NCBI RefSeq assembly: GCF_002813915.1 | Contig: NZ_CP019335.1 | Span: 1,347,777 to 1,411,776, forward strand | Reading direction: 5' to 3' | Origin: Tenacibaculum sp. SZ-18 | GTDB taxonomy: Bacteria > Bacteroidota > Bacteroidia > Flavobacteriales > Flavobacteriaceae | DNA: 64,000 bases | Shown here: piece by piece, positions 8,319 to 16,239 of the stretch | Layout: each line of letters starts with the position of its first letter | Numbering within the stretch: the first letter of the stretch is position 1 | Program-made: the position numbers and the translations under genes | The notes under the pieces: generated by a model | Seen by the model: only the letters and a program-made list of their open reading frames with translations | The model's database searches: none | What the model was told of the DNA's origin: nothing

Positions 8319-9498
8319 GATTTACGGTGTTTTGAAAGATTTTAGTTTGATTTCCATAGATGTTTATGAATCCTTTAGCATCTTCAGCAGTCCAAGCATT
8401 ATTCATTTCACCATAACTTCCGAATTTTGATTGTAATAAATCGTTTTGAGAAGTAATTCCATCTAAAGAAAAATGATATGGCTTTAAAGTAATAAATACT
8501 TCACCTGTAACATGTTTTTGACTGCTACCTAATAAGGCTTCTAAATCTCTCATAACAGGATCTAAGTATAATCCTTCATGGAGATGTGTTCCATACCAAT
8601 TCGCGATATAATCTTTATGTTGTAATTGCCATTTTGTTAGCACGTGTTTTTCTAATAAATGATGTGCTTTTATAAGTACTAACGCTCCAGGAGCCTCAAA
8701 ACCGACTCTACCTTTTATTCCAAGAATAGTATCTCCAACATGAATATCTCTACCAATTGCAAATTTAGAAGCGAGTTTATTTAGTTCTTCAATAATTGTT
8801 GATGGATCCCCTTCTTTAGAATTTAAAGCGATTGGTTCTCCATTTTTAAATCTAATTGAAATGGATTGTTCAGTTGTGGTTTCTAGTTGAGATGGAAAAG
8901 CTTCATTTGGTAAAGGTAGGTGAGAGGTTAAGGTTTCATCTCCACCAACACTAGTTCCCCACAAGCCTTTATTAATAGAATATTTTGCTTTTTCCCATTT
9001 CATCTCAACACCATGACTTTTTAAGTATTCAATTTCAGCTTGTCTACTTAATTTTTGATCTCTAATTGGTGTAATGATTTTAATTTCTGGAGCCAGTGTA
9101 TTAAAAATTAAGTCGAATCTAACTTGATCATTTCCTGCACCTGTACTTCCATGAGCAATATATTGAGCTCCAATGCTCTTTGCATAATTGATGATTTCAA
9201 TGGCTTGAATAATTCTTTCTGCACTTACAGATAAAGGGTAGGCGTTGTTTTTTAAAACATTACCAAAGATCAAATATTTAATTACTTTCTCGTAGTAATT
9301 ATCAATAGCATTTATGTTTTTGTAGGTTTTTACACCTAATTCATATGCTTTATTTTCTATATTTTGTATTTCGTTTTGAGTAAATCCTCCTGTATTTACA
9401 CTAACAGCATGCACTTCAAAGTTTTTATCTTTTGATAAATGAACAGCGCAATACGAGGTATCTAATCCTCCACTATATGCTAATACTAATTTTTTCAT
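8311..9498 (-). CDS. argG: Argininosuccinate synthase
   Basis: Joins citrulline and aspartate with ATP hydrolysis. The 395-residue protein opens with the ATP-pyrophosphatase P-loop AYSGGLDTS (residues 7-15) and has AHGSTGAGNDQVRFD and the GTSVGG block expected for this enzyme. It overlaps the upstream acyltransferase gene by 4 bases and argC by 8. In organisms with an acylornithine carbamoyltransferase, the citrulline must be deacylated by ArgE before this step. Confidence 0.95.
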   Translation of the reverse strand: MKKLVLAYSGGLDTSYCAVHLSKDKNFEVHAVSVNTGGFTQNEIQNIENKAYELGVKTYKNINAIDNYYEKVIKYLIFGNVLKNNAYPLSVSAERIIQAIEIINYAKSIGAQYIAHGSTGAGNDQVRFDLIFNTLAPEIKIITPIRDQKLSRQAEIEYLKSHGVEMKWEKAKYSINKGLWGTSVGGDETLTSHLPLPNEAFPSQLETTTEQSISIRFKNGEPIALNSKEGDPSTIIEELNKLASKFAIGRDIHVGDTILGIKGRVGFEAPGALVLIKAHHLLEKHVLTKWQLQHKDYIANWYGTHLHEGLYLDPVMRDLEALLGSSQKHVTGEVFITLKPYHFSLDGITSQNDLLQSKFGSYGEMNNAWTAEDAKGFINIYGNQTKIFQNTVNHD

Positions 9499-10115
9499 TT
9501 TTTCTCTTTTTTTAAGAATAAATGTTGTTTGATGCTTTTCAACCTAGAGAATGTTTTTTCTTTAATTCTTCTTTTAGGCTGACTATTATTTTCTGTAGCT
9601 GGATCATATAACATTCCAGTACATAAACACATTTTTTGATTCGTTCTTCTTAAAACATCATAATTCACACAAGTTTTGCATCCATTCCAAAAGGTTTCAT
9701 CTGTAGTAAGTTCGGAGAAGGTAACGGGTTTATAACCTAAATTACTATTTAGTTTCATTACAGCTAATCCTGTTGTAATACTAAATACTTTAGCTTCTGG
9801 AAATTTCATCCTAGAATGATCAAAAATCTTTTGTTTGATTTTTATAGATAAACCATGACCTCTGTAGTTCGGATGTACTATTAATCCAGAATTGGCTACA
9901 AATTTTCCGTGACTCCAAGATTCGATATAACAAAATCCGGCAAATTTTTTACCATCTAAAGCGATTACAGCATTTCCTTCTTTCATTTTCGAAATAACAT
10001 ATTCTGGTTTTCTTTTGGCAATACCGGTTCCTCTGATTTTAGCAGCATTTTCAATAGTTTCGCAGATTTCTTGTGCATAAACACTATGTGAAATATCGGC
10101 AATAATGATCTCCAT
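9495..10115 (-). CDS. GNAT acyltransferase, candidate N-acylglutamate synthase
   Basis: First gene of the arg operon, 206 residues. The GNAT fold is shown by the acyl-CoA loop HPNYRGHGLS followed by a helix rich in Lys, and by the LGYKPV end motif. C-terminal to it is a cysteine cluster (GCKTC, then MCLCTGMLYDP), which could bind metal, then a basic tail. No argA or argJ is in the window. A GNAT gene in this position is common in Bacteroidota arg operons and has been proposed from mutant fitness data in Bacteroides to supply the missing N-acylglutamate synthase step; applying that here is inference. Overlap with argG (4 bases) implies coupling. Confidence 0.75.
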   Translation of the reverse strand: MEIIIADISHSVYAQEICETIENAAKIRGTGIAKRKPEYVISKMKEGNAVIALDGKKFAGFCYIESWSHGKFVANSGLIVHPNYRGHGLSIKIKQKIFDHSRMKFPEAKVFSITTGLAVMKLNSNLGYKPVTFSELTTDETFWNGCKTCVNYDVLRRTNQKMCLCTGMLYDPATENNSQPKRRIKEKTFSRLKSIKQHLFLKKEKK

Positions 10116-10567
10116 TATTTTTGATGTTTAATTATTTTGTTTTTCTTAATTGTGGGTTTGAAAGAGAACCGGACTCACCTAAGTTCTAAAAGTAGAATTG
10201 CCCTTACGGGCGTGGGAAAAAGCGTCGTACAATAATGGTGTTATCTGTTGTGATAACTTCTAAAGGTAAAGTGTAAAATGTAGTTGTAAAATGCATAATT
10301 GGATTTATAAGATGGTTCAAATATTACTTGATTCTTGAGTCAGAATAACTAGCTGCGTCGCACGGGGCGGCGTCGGCGAATGTAAATTTGATTTGTCTTA
10401 TTGTTTAAATGCATGTTTCAAAAATATAAAAAAAATGGATACACAAAACTTTAATTTGAAAAAAATACAATTCGTCATGAAAAAATTACAACTCGGTACC
10501 ATTTAGTTTTAGATGCTACAATATGTACGCATCTTTGTTGTGTAATTAAACTTAAAATTAATAACAA
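10116..10567. other. 452-base divergent intergenic region with clustered hairpins and G+C-rich patches
   Basis: No gene is seen. It separates the arg operon (minus) from the DUF2141 gene (plus) and must hold both promoters. Three stem-loops follow each other: AGTTCTA/TAGAATT (10182-10199), GCCC-TTAC-GGGC (10200-10211) and GTTATC-TGTTGT-GATAAC (10240-10257). A patch at 10355-10380 (GCGTCGCACGGGGCGGCG) is far more G+C-rich than its surroundings, and GCGTCG recurs three times between 10222 and 10375. This could be a mobile or structured-RNA remnant; I cannot name it. Confidence 0.5.
10511..10534. promoter_or_regulatory. Imperfect palindrome upstream of the DUF2141 gene
   Basis: AGATGCTACA-ATA-TGTACGCATCT forms two arms with a single extra C, ending 33 bases before the start codon of the DUF2141 gene. 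Position and symmetry fit an operator for the gene or the kinase operon that follows. No T-run follows it, so it is not a typical terminator. Confidence 0.35.
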
Positions 10568-10981
10568 ATGAAAATTTTAGTCACATTAACTATAGCATTA
10601 ACAACATTGTTTACGAACGTAATGCAAGACACAAAAACTATTACAGTAACTATTTCAAACGCAACTTCTGATAAAGGATCAATTAAATTTGGTTTGCATA
10701 ATAAAGAAACATTTATGGTTAAAAAACCTCTTCTAGTCGCAGAAAGTAAAATTGAAAACGGAAAGTGTAAAATCGTATTTAAGAATGTTCCAGAAGGAGA
10801 GTATGCAATTACTTGTTTTCATGATAAAAATGAAAATGGTAAAATGGATTTTCAACCAAATGGAATGCCTATGGAAGCTTATGGAGCATCAAACAATGTT
10901 ATGAACTTTGGGCCTCCAAGATATGATGATGCAAAATTTACAGTTTCTGATAAAGATGTATCTTTAGATATTAGATTATAA
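10568..10981 (+). CDS. DUF2141 domain exported protein
   Basis: A 137-residue protein with a signal peptide (about residues 1-18) and one DUF2141 domain. The diagnostic pattern is visible: GSIKFGLHN, FKNVPEGEYAITCFHDKNENGKMDF, a YGASNN block and a C-terminal strand (KDVSLDIRL). These small beta-sandwich proteins are periplasmic and of unknown function. The stop lies 20 bases before the sensor kinase gene on the same strand, so it is probably the first gene of the kinase/2TM/regulator operon. Confidence 0.8.
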   Translation: MKILVTLTIALTTLFTNVMQDTKTITVTISNATSDKGSIKFGLHNKETFMVKKPLLVAESKIENGKCKIVFKNVPEGEYAITCFHDKNENGKMDFQPNGMPMEAYGASNNVMNFGPPRYDDAKFTVSDKDVSLDIRL

Positions 10982-11001
10982 TAGAATTTTAAAGCTGGAA
11001 T

Positions 11002-12351
11002 ATGAGTATAGCAAATTACTTTAGAAGTGAGTTTAAAAAAGACTTAATTGTTTGTTTAAAAATGACTTTATTTTTTGGGGTTTTATTCACTCTAATTAAC
11101 AGACAGTTTAGTGTAAGAGGAGCAAGTATAGTCTTTTTGTTTTCAGCTTTATACTCTTTTATTCTGGGTTTAGGTAATGGTGTTATAAATGAATTTTTAA
11201 ATGGAAAATGGGATTGGGTCAAACAAACAAATAGTAGAGTTTGGGCAGGAATTATTGCAACAGTAATTTATACAACTTTAGGAGTTTTCTTAATTCATTA
11301 TATCCAGTATGTCTTAGTTTTTAATAATGATTTTAATGTTTTATTCAGTGATAGACTATTATTTGCTCACTTATTCGCGATAGTTCTTTCTCTTGGTGTT
11401 GCAGCGTTTTTCCATGCGAAAAGTTTCATGAATGAATGGAAAAAAACATTGAATCAGGAAACAACACAACAACAAATTGTAGCAAAAACTGAGACCGCAA
11501 AGTTTGAAACATTAAAGAGTCAAATTGATCCACATTTCTTATTCAATAGTTTGAATGTATTGACTTCCTTAATTGGAGAGAATCCAATGCAAGCTGAGAA
11601 GTTTACAACAAAACTTTCTAAAGTTTATCGATACGTTTTAGAACAGAGAAATAAAGAGTTAATTCCTATTTCCGAGGAACTGAAATTTGCGAAAACATAT
11701 ATGGAATTATTGCAAATGCGTTTTGAAGATGCACTAGAATTTGAGGTTCCAAGTTCGGTGAGTAATAGTGAGTTGAAAATAGTTCCGTTATCGTTGCAGT
11801 TATTACTAGAAAACGCTGTAAAGCACAATGTAGTTTCCAGTTCAAAACCATTGAAGATTTCAATATTTGAAGATCGAGGATATTTAAAAATTCAAAATAA
11901 TGTCAACCCAAAAGAAGCTATTGGCAAGAAAAGCACCAAAGTTGGATTACAAAATATTGCTGATAGATATGGTTTGATTTCTGAAGAAGAGGTGCATATT
12001 GAAAATAACAACAAAATATTTACGGTGAGTTTGCCACTGTTACTTAAAACAAACAATACAATGAAAATTATAGACGATTTTGAAAATAGTAGATATATAA
12101 AAGCAGTTGAGAAAGTAGAAAAGATGAAAGAATTTTATCAAAACTTAATTACGTACTTGATATTTATTCCAATATTCATCTTCATTAACTTACGTTTTTC
12201 ACCACAATTTCATTGGTTTTATTTTCCAATTATTGGATGGGGAATCGGAGTTTTATTCCACGGATTAGAAGCTTATAACTATAGCTTGTTCTTAGGAAAA
12301 GACTGGGAAGAAAAGAAGATCAAAGAATTAATGAGGAAAGATAAATTCTAG
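11002..12351 (+). CDS. LytS-type sensor histidine kinase with C-terminal 2TM domain
   Basis: A 449-residue inner-membrane kinase. Residues about 17-140 form four hydrophobic segments. The His_kinase family motif QIDPHFLFNSLN holds the phospho-acceptor His178. The ATP-binding N-box is LLLENAVKHN (267-276), followed by a short glycine region (KVGLQNIADRYG). After residue 352 the protein continues into a full 2TM domain (MKIIDDF... two membrane helices ... GKDWEEKKIKELM), homologous to the separate 2TM genes just downstream. The fusion is real in this sequence, with no stop between the domains. Its partner is almost certainly the LytTR regulator at the end of the operon. The signal sensed is unknown. 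Confidence 0.88.
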   Translation: MSIANYFRSEFKKDLIVCLKMTLFFGVLFTLINRQFSVRGASIVFLFSALYSFILGLGNGVINEFLNGKWDWVKQTNSRVWAGIIATVIYTTLGVFLIHYIQYVLVFNNDFNVLFSDRLLFAHLFAIVLSLGVAAFFHAKSFMNEWKKTLNQETTQQQIVAKTETAKFETLKSQIDPHFLFNSLNVLTSLIGENPMQAEKFTTKLSKVYRYVLEQRNKELIPISEELKFAKTYMELLQMRFEDALEFEVPSSVSNSELKIVPLSLQLLLENAVKHNVVSSSKPLKISIFEDRGYLKIQNNVNPKEAIGKKSTKVGLQNIADRYGLISEEEVHIENNNKIFTVSLPLLLKTNNTMKIIDDFENSRYIKAVEKVEKMKEFYQNLITYLIFIPIFIFINLRFSPQFHWFYFPIIGWGIGVLFHGLEAYNYSLFLGKDWEEKKIKELMRKDKF

Positions 12352-12353
12352 TG

Positions 12354-12651
12354 ATGAGAAGGGAAGAAGATGAGTTGAGATATATTAGAGCACAAAAAAA
12401 GAGTAAAGAAAATCAAAGACTTTTATAGTCACCTTTTCGTTTACGTAGTGAATATTGCAGTAATCATAGGAATCAATTTAAAATTCACATCTAAGCAACA
12501 CTGGTTTTGGTTTTTAATAATAGGATGGGGAGAAGGTTAAGCACTGCATGCACTTCAAACTTTTGAAGGATATAAAATCTTTTAAGGAAAAGATTGGGAA
12601 GAGATAAAAATTAAAGAATTAAAGGAACAAGATTATAGAAATGGAAAATAA
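12354..12651 (+). pseudogene. Decayed 2TM-domain gene
   Basis: Starts ATG right after the kinase stop (TAGTGATG) and reads MRREEDELRYIRAQKK like its neighbours. A 7-A run at 12394-12400 carries one A too many. After removing it the frame continues RVKKIKDFYSHL, two hydrophobic helices, WFWFLIIGWGEG, then TAA (12538-12540), ALHALQTFEGYKIF, TAA (12583-12585), GKDWEEIKIKEL. Both TAA codons stand where relatives have Leu or another residue, compatible with single changes from TTA. The end overlaps the next gene by 11 bases. It is one frameshift and two nonsense codons away from an intact 2TM protein. Confidence 0.85.
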
Positions 12652-12925
12652 ATACATAGAAGAACATAAATATTTAAAAGCAAAAAAGAAAGTCAAAGAA
12701 ATTAAAGGTTTTTATATTCACTTAACACTTTTCCTTTTAAATACTCCGATAATTATTGCGGTAAACTTACTAACATCACCACAGTTTCAATGGTTTTGGT
12801 TTTCGGTATTAGGATGGGGTGCTGCTATAGGAATTCATGGGTTTTTAGCATTTAATGAAAACCTTTTAGGGAAAGATTGGGAAGAAAAGAAGATTCGTGA
12901 ATTAATGAACAAAAATAATCAATAA
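12641..12925 (+). CDS. 2TM domain protein, copy 1
   Basis: A 94-residue protein made almost entirely of one 2TM domain. It has an N-terminal basic amphipathic helix (YLKAKKKVKEIKGFYIHL), a first membrane helix, the short QFQWFWF loop, a second helix starting at GWGAAIGIHG, and the C-terminal signature GKDWEEKKIRELM. It lies in a tandem array of related genes between a LytS-type kinase and a LytTR regulator and overlaps the next copy by one base (TAATG). These proteins are integral to the inner membrane; their biochemical role is not established. They may modulate or be targets of the kinase. Confidence 0.85.
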   Translation: MENKYIEEHKYLKAKKKVKEIKGFYIHLTLFLLNTPIIIAVNLLTSPQFQWFWFSVLGWGAAIGIHGFLAFNENLLGKDWEEKKIRELMNKNNQ

Positions 12926-13266
12926 TGAAATCAAATTATTCAGAAGAACAACGCTATTTGAAAGCGAAAAAAAGAGTGAAAGATATTAAAGGATTTTACG
13001 GACATTTAGCTTCATATGTTGGCGTAAATATCTTTTTAACAGCAATTATTGTTTTCGGATTAATGAAAGATGGAAATAGTTTTATAGATTCTATTACACA
13101 TTTTGGAGCATATTCAACATGGATATTTTGGGGAATAGGTTTGTGTTTTCATTGGTTAGGGGTTTTTGGTTTTGGAAATGTAATTTCTAAGGACTGGGAA
13201 GAAAGGAAAATCAGAGAGTTGATGGAAGTAGACAATAGAAGAGATCAAAAATTACTAAAGAAATAA
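12925..13266 (+). CDS. 2TM domain protein, copy 2
   Basis: A 113-residue 2TM protein with the same order as its neighbours: amphipathic helix (YLKAKKRVKDIKGFYGHL), helix 1, a longer loop (about 15 residues more than copy 1, including DGNSFIDSITHFG), helix 2 from WIFWGIGLCFHW, and the C-terminal KDWEERKIRELM. Start and stop overlap or nearly touch the neighbouring copies (1 base overlap upstream, 3 bases downstream), so the array is one transcript. The longer loop between the helices is the main difference between the copies and may set specificity. Function unknown. Confidence 0.85.
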   Translation: MKSNYSEEQRYLKAKKRVKDIKGFYGHLASYVGVNIFLTAIIVFGLMKDGNSFIDSITHFGAYSTWIFWGIGLCFHWLGVFGFGNVISKDWEERKIRELMEVDNRRDQKLLKK

Positions 13267-13269
13267 TTT

Positions 13270-13587
13270 ATGTTTGCAGAAAATCATATAGAAGAAACTC
13301 AGTATTTACTTGCAAAAAATCGATTAGAAGATCTTAAGAAGTTTTATAAACATCTAATTGTTTATGCAGCTGTTAACTTGATGATATCAATTTTAAAAAT
13401 TTCTAAAAACCTCTCAAACGGAGAAACCGTTGAATTACCTATATATGATTTGAATATCTATACGGTATGGTTTTTTTGGGGAATTGCAATTGTAATTCAA
13501 GCGTTTAAATTATTTGGAATGAATTTTTTTCTTGGAAAAGATTGGGAGGAAAGACAAATTGAAAAACAAATAAATAAAATTAGATAA
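13270..13587 (+). CDS. 2TM domain protein, copy 3
   Basis: A 105-residue 2TM protein, the most divergent of the array. The N-terminal helix reads YLLAKNRLEDLKKFYKHL, the loop between helices contains NGETVELPIYDLN, the second helix starts WFFWGIAIVIQAFK, and the end is LGKDWEERQIEKQI. It follows copy 2 by 3 bases and precedes the LytTR regulator by 42 bases. Together with the kinase fusion and the pseudogene there are five 2TM units in a row, which points to repeated tandem duplication. Confidence 0.83.
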   Translation: MFAENHIEETQYLLAKNRLEDLKKFYKHLIVYAAVNLMISILKISKNLSNGETVELPIYDLNIYTVWFFWGIAIVIQAFKLFGMNFFLGKDWEERQIEKQINKIR

Positions 13588-13629
13588 AATTTTATAGTTT
13601 TAAAAAAGCTTACTACAAAACAGATTATC

Positions 13630-14385
13630 ATGAATGTACTTATCATTGAAGACGAGAAGCCAGCAGCAAGACGATTAAATAGAATGTTAAATCATCTTGA
13701 TATTGAGGTGAATACCATGTTGCATTCTGTTGAGGAAGCATTAAATTGGTTCGAATCTAATGAACATCCAGATTTGATATTCTTAGATATTCAATTATCA
13801 GATGGTTTGTCATTTGAGATTTTTGAAGAAATTCCTGTGAAGTCGGCAATTATTTTTACCACTGCTTATGATGAATATGCGTTAAAAGCGTTTAAACTAA
13901 ATTCTATTGATTATTTATTAAAACCCATCGACGACGATGAGTTAAAAGTTGCTGTTGATAAGTATAAGCAGCAACAGCCTACGGAAAGTAGTTTACAAGT
14001 GAACATTGATGAAATTCGTAAGCTTTTAATAAATCCGATTGATAGAAAGTATAAGAAACGTTTTACTATTAAAATCGGACAACATATTAAAATTATACAC
14101 ACTGATAATATAGAATGTTTGTATTCTGAAAATAAATCTACTTACATTCATACAAGTGAAAATAGAAACTACCTTATAGATCATTCTTTAGAACATTGGC
14201 ATGATCAGCTTAACCCAGAGGTATTCTTTAGAGTAAATAGAACATTTATTGTTCATATTAATGCTATAAAAGATATTGTAGCTTATAGTAATTCTAGATT
14301 AAAACTTGTTTTGCATTCTTATGATGAACAAGAAATTATAGTTAGTAGAGAGCGAGTAAAAGATTTTAAAAATTGGATAGATTAA
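13630..14385 (+). CDS. LytTR family response regulator
   Basis: A 251-residue regulator. The receiver domain (1-115) has the acidic pair in IIEDEK, the phospho-acceptor Asp53 in IFLDIQLSDG, the conserved Thr in FTTAYDE and Lys in LLKPID. The LytTR DNA-binding domain (about 140-250) shows the pattern IECLYSENKSTYIHT and FFRVNRTFIVHINAI. It closes the operon started by the DUF2141 gene and kinase, and is followed by a strong terminator. The cognate kinase is inferred to be the LytS-type protein four genes upstream, the classical pairing for this family. Target sites are not identified. Confidence 0.92.
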   Translation: MNVLIIEDEKPAARRLNRMLNHLDIEVNTMLHSVEEALNWFESNEHPDLIFLDIQLSDGLSFEIFEEIPVKSAIIFTTAYDEYALKAFKLNSIDYLLKPIDDDELKVAVDKYKQQQPTESSLQVNIDEIRKLLINPIDRKYKKRFTIKIGQHIKIIHTDNIECLYSENKSTYIHTSENRNYLIDHSLEHWHDQLNPEVFFRVNRTFIVHINAIKDIVAYSNSRLKLVLHSYDEQEIIVSRERVKDFKNWID

Positions 14386-14393
14386 TGGAATAA

Positions 14394-14425
14394 AAAAGCC
14401 ATTGTCTTGCTAAACAATGGCTTTT
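14394..14425. terminator. Bidirectional terminator between LytTR regulator and membrane-protein gene
   Basis: Arms AAAAGCCATTG and CAATGGCTTTT with a 10-base loop, followed by T-rich sequence on the plus strand and preceded by an A-run serving the minus strand. It ends both convergent units. Confidence 0.85.
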
Positions 14426-14445
14426 AATTTTTTTAGAAGAAAATT

Positions 14446-14838
14446 TTATGCTTCTTTATTTTTTCGAGCATCAATAAAGCTCTTTATAAAAAATACCATT
14501 GCAAATATGGTACTTACAATCATAATTACAACTCTGATTACCGCCAGATTATCTCCACGATCTAAAGCACCTGTTAGAGGTTTTACTAGACCGAATAAAA
14601 TCAATAAAGTTAATAAAACAGCAATGTGTGCAATTACTTTGTTTTCATTTTTAACTCCTTTATTTAATAAAAATAAAATTACTCCAATTATTGCAGGAAT
14701 AATAGCAGTAATAGAAGGTGTTTCTGAAGAAAAATATCCCCAAGAAGATAAAACGATTAGTAATATAGCATTTAATAGACTAGCTTGATGTGCTTTTATT
14801 TTATATTTTTTAATCAGTTGTAAATAAATAGCTTACAT
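14446..14838 (-). pseudogene. Four-helix membrane protein gene with stop at codon 2
   Basis: On the minus strand, a frame from 14832 to the stop at 14446-14448 encodes about 127 residues with four clear membrane helices (SLLNAILLIVLSSWGYF, TAIIPAIIGVILFLL, IAHIAVLLTLLILFGL, VIRVVIMIVSTIFAMVFF) and a charged tail FIKSFIDARKNKEA. The only upstream in-frame ATG (14836-14838) is followed directly by TAA (14833-14835). No ATG, GTG or TTG then exists until deep in the gene. Either the second codon mutated, or translation begins at a rare ATT (14812-14814, IKKYKIKAH). The gene ends just before a bidirectional terminator, which supports its being real. No family name recognised. Confidence 0.6.
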
Positions 14839-14909
14839 TTTTAATACTAAATTTAACTTTAAACTATACTTTTTGTTCAAAGATAGTAAATACGTTATAG
14901 TTATTATGT

Positions 14910-16106
14910 TTAATTTAATTTTTTCGATAACATTATCAACCCGAATATTGGTCCAATTGCTAACACAGTGAACAAGTATTCTTTAGGTATATAATTTCCA
15001 ATTATATTAATAGTTTGTAGACTTAATATTGTCAATGAAAAACCAATACAATTAACAATAGTCAAGGCAGTTCCCTTAATTTCAGAATCCGCGTTTTTTG
15101 CCACCAAAGTAGAAAATAAGGGAGAATCCATTATCACAGTATACCCCCAAATTAATAAGAATATTAACAGTGATACTTTATTTAGGTAAAAAATAGAGGG
15201 AGACACTAAACAGCAAATTCCAGAGATGCTTAATGCTATCATTGCAATACTTTTTTCTTTCCATCTTAAGGATAGATAACCTGCGCTAACACATGCAATA
15301 CTTCCAATTGAAATGATTATAAATGCCCACAAGGAAATATTAATTGTATCATTAGCATGTGAATCATTATACATCTTAAGAATTATAGGAACAAATGTCC
15401 AAAAAGTATATAATTCCCACATATGACCAAAGTATCCGAAAGCGGCAGATCTAAAAGGTTTGTTTTTAAATACTTGGATTATTGCACCTAATTTTAATTT
15501 TGAGCTCTTCTTTCGGTGAGGACCATCAGGCACAAAAGCTAAAATAGCACCTCCTCCTAAAACAGCAAGAATTGATGTACTCGCAATTACTGATTCCCAA
15601 GGAAAAGATGTTTTTAAAACGGATAATAAATGAGGAAAAGCAGTTCCTAATACTAAAGCACCAACTAAAAAACCTAAAGATTTCCCAAGTTGTTTTTTAA
15701 AATGATCTGCAGCAATTTTCATCCCAATTGGATAAATTCCGGCTAAAAAGAACCCCGTAAAAAAGCGTAATACGATTAAGCTAACAATAGTATTAGAATT
15801 AATCATAATACCTAAATTGAATAAGGCGCCAATTAATGAACAAAAGAAAAATACTTTAGAAGGAGAAAAACGATCTGCAATATTGAGTAATGCAAAAATT
15901 AAGGTGCCAGAAATAAATCCAAGTTGAACAGCTGAAGTTAAATTTGCTAAAGAGTTTTCTAATAAATTAAATTCATCTATTAAATAACTCATCACTCCAT
16001 TACCTGCGAACCATAATGAGGTACATAGAAACTGAGCAGTAACTATTATAATTAAAAAAAAGACTTTCCTATGCAAAGTTTCAATTTTAGGGAAAAAACT
16101 TACCAT
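14910..16106 (-). CDS. MFS transporter
   Basis: A 398-residue integral membrane protein with about twelve hydrophobic segments. Major-facilitator features are the loop after helix 2 (NIADRFSPSKVFF, a variant of the GxxxDRxGRR motif), IYPIGMKIAADHF before helix 5, and a long basic cytoplasmic loop in the middle (FVPDGPHRKKSSKLKLG). The N-terminal half (FLCTSLWFAGNGVMSYL) resembles small-solute or anion-type MFS members, but the substrate cannot be told. It is a single gene, with the damaged membrane-protein gene downstream and 133 bases to hutG upstream. Confidence 0.82.
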   Translation of the reverse strand: MVSFFPKIETLHRKVFFLIIIVTAQFLCTSLWFAGNGVMSYLIDEFNLLENSLANLTSAVQLGFISGTLIFALLNIADRFSPSKVFFFCSLIGALFNLGIMINSNTIVSLIVLRFFTGFFLAGIYPIGMKIAADHFKKQLGKSLGFLVGALVLGTAFPHLLSVLKTSFPWESVIASTSILAVLGGGAILAFVPDGPHRKKSSKLKLGAIIQVFKNKPFRSAAFGYFGHMWELYTFWTFVPIILKMYNDSHANDTINISLWAFIIISIGSIACVSAGYLSLRWKEKSIAMIALSISGICCLVSPSIFYLNKVSLLIFLLIWGYTVIMDSPLFSTLVAKNADSEIKGTALTIVNCIGFSLTILSLQTINIIGNYIPKEYLFTVLAIGPIFGLIMLSKKLN

Positions 16107-16239
16107 TTTAAATATAGTAAGCTTTTTTTAAATATGCTTAAGTATTATAGTTTTTTTAATTTAAGGGTAACAAAATATTTATTGATTATCAAAATTAACT
16201 TCAAAAAAAGAACTTTTTAAAATTTTGACATCCAGTAAA

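Noticed and set aside
11016..11863. Minus-strand frames inside the LytS-type kinase
   Set aside because: They are antisense shadows of a kinase gene with all motifs; no signal, family or start context of their own.
14417..14788. Plus-strand open frame of 123 codons after the LytTR regulator
   Set aside because: It begins within the terminator region and is the antisense of the four-helix membrane protein on the minus strand, whose hydrophobic pattern is far more protein-like.
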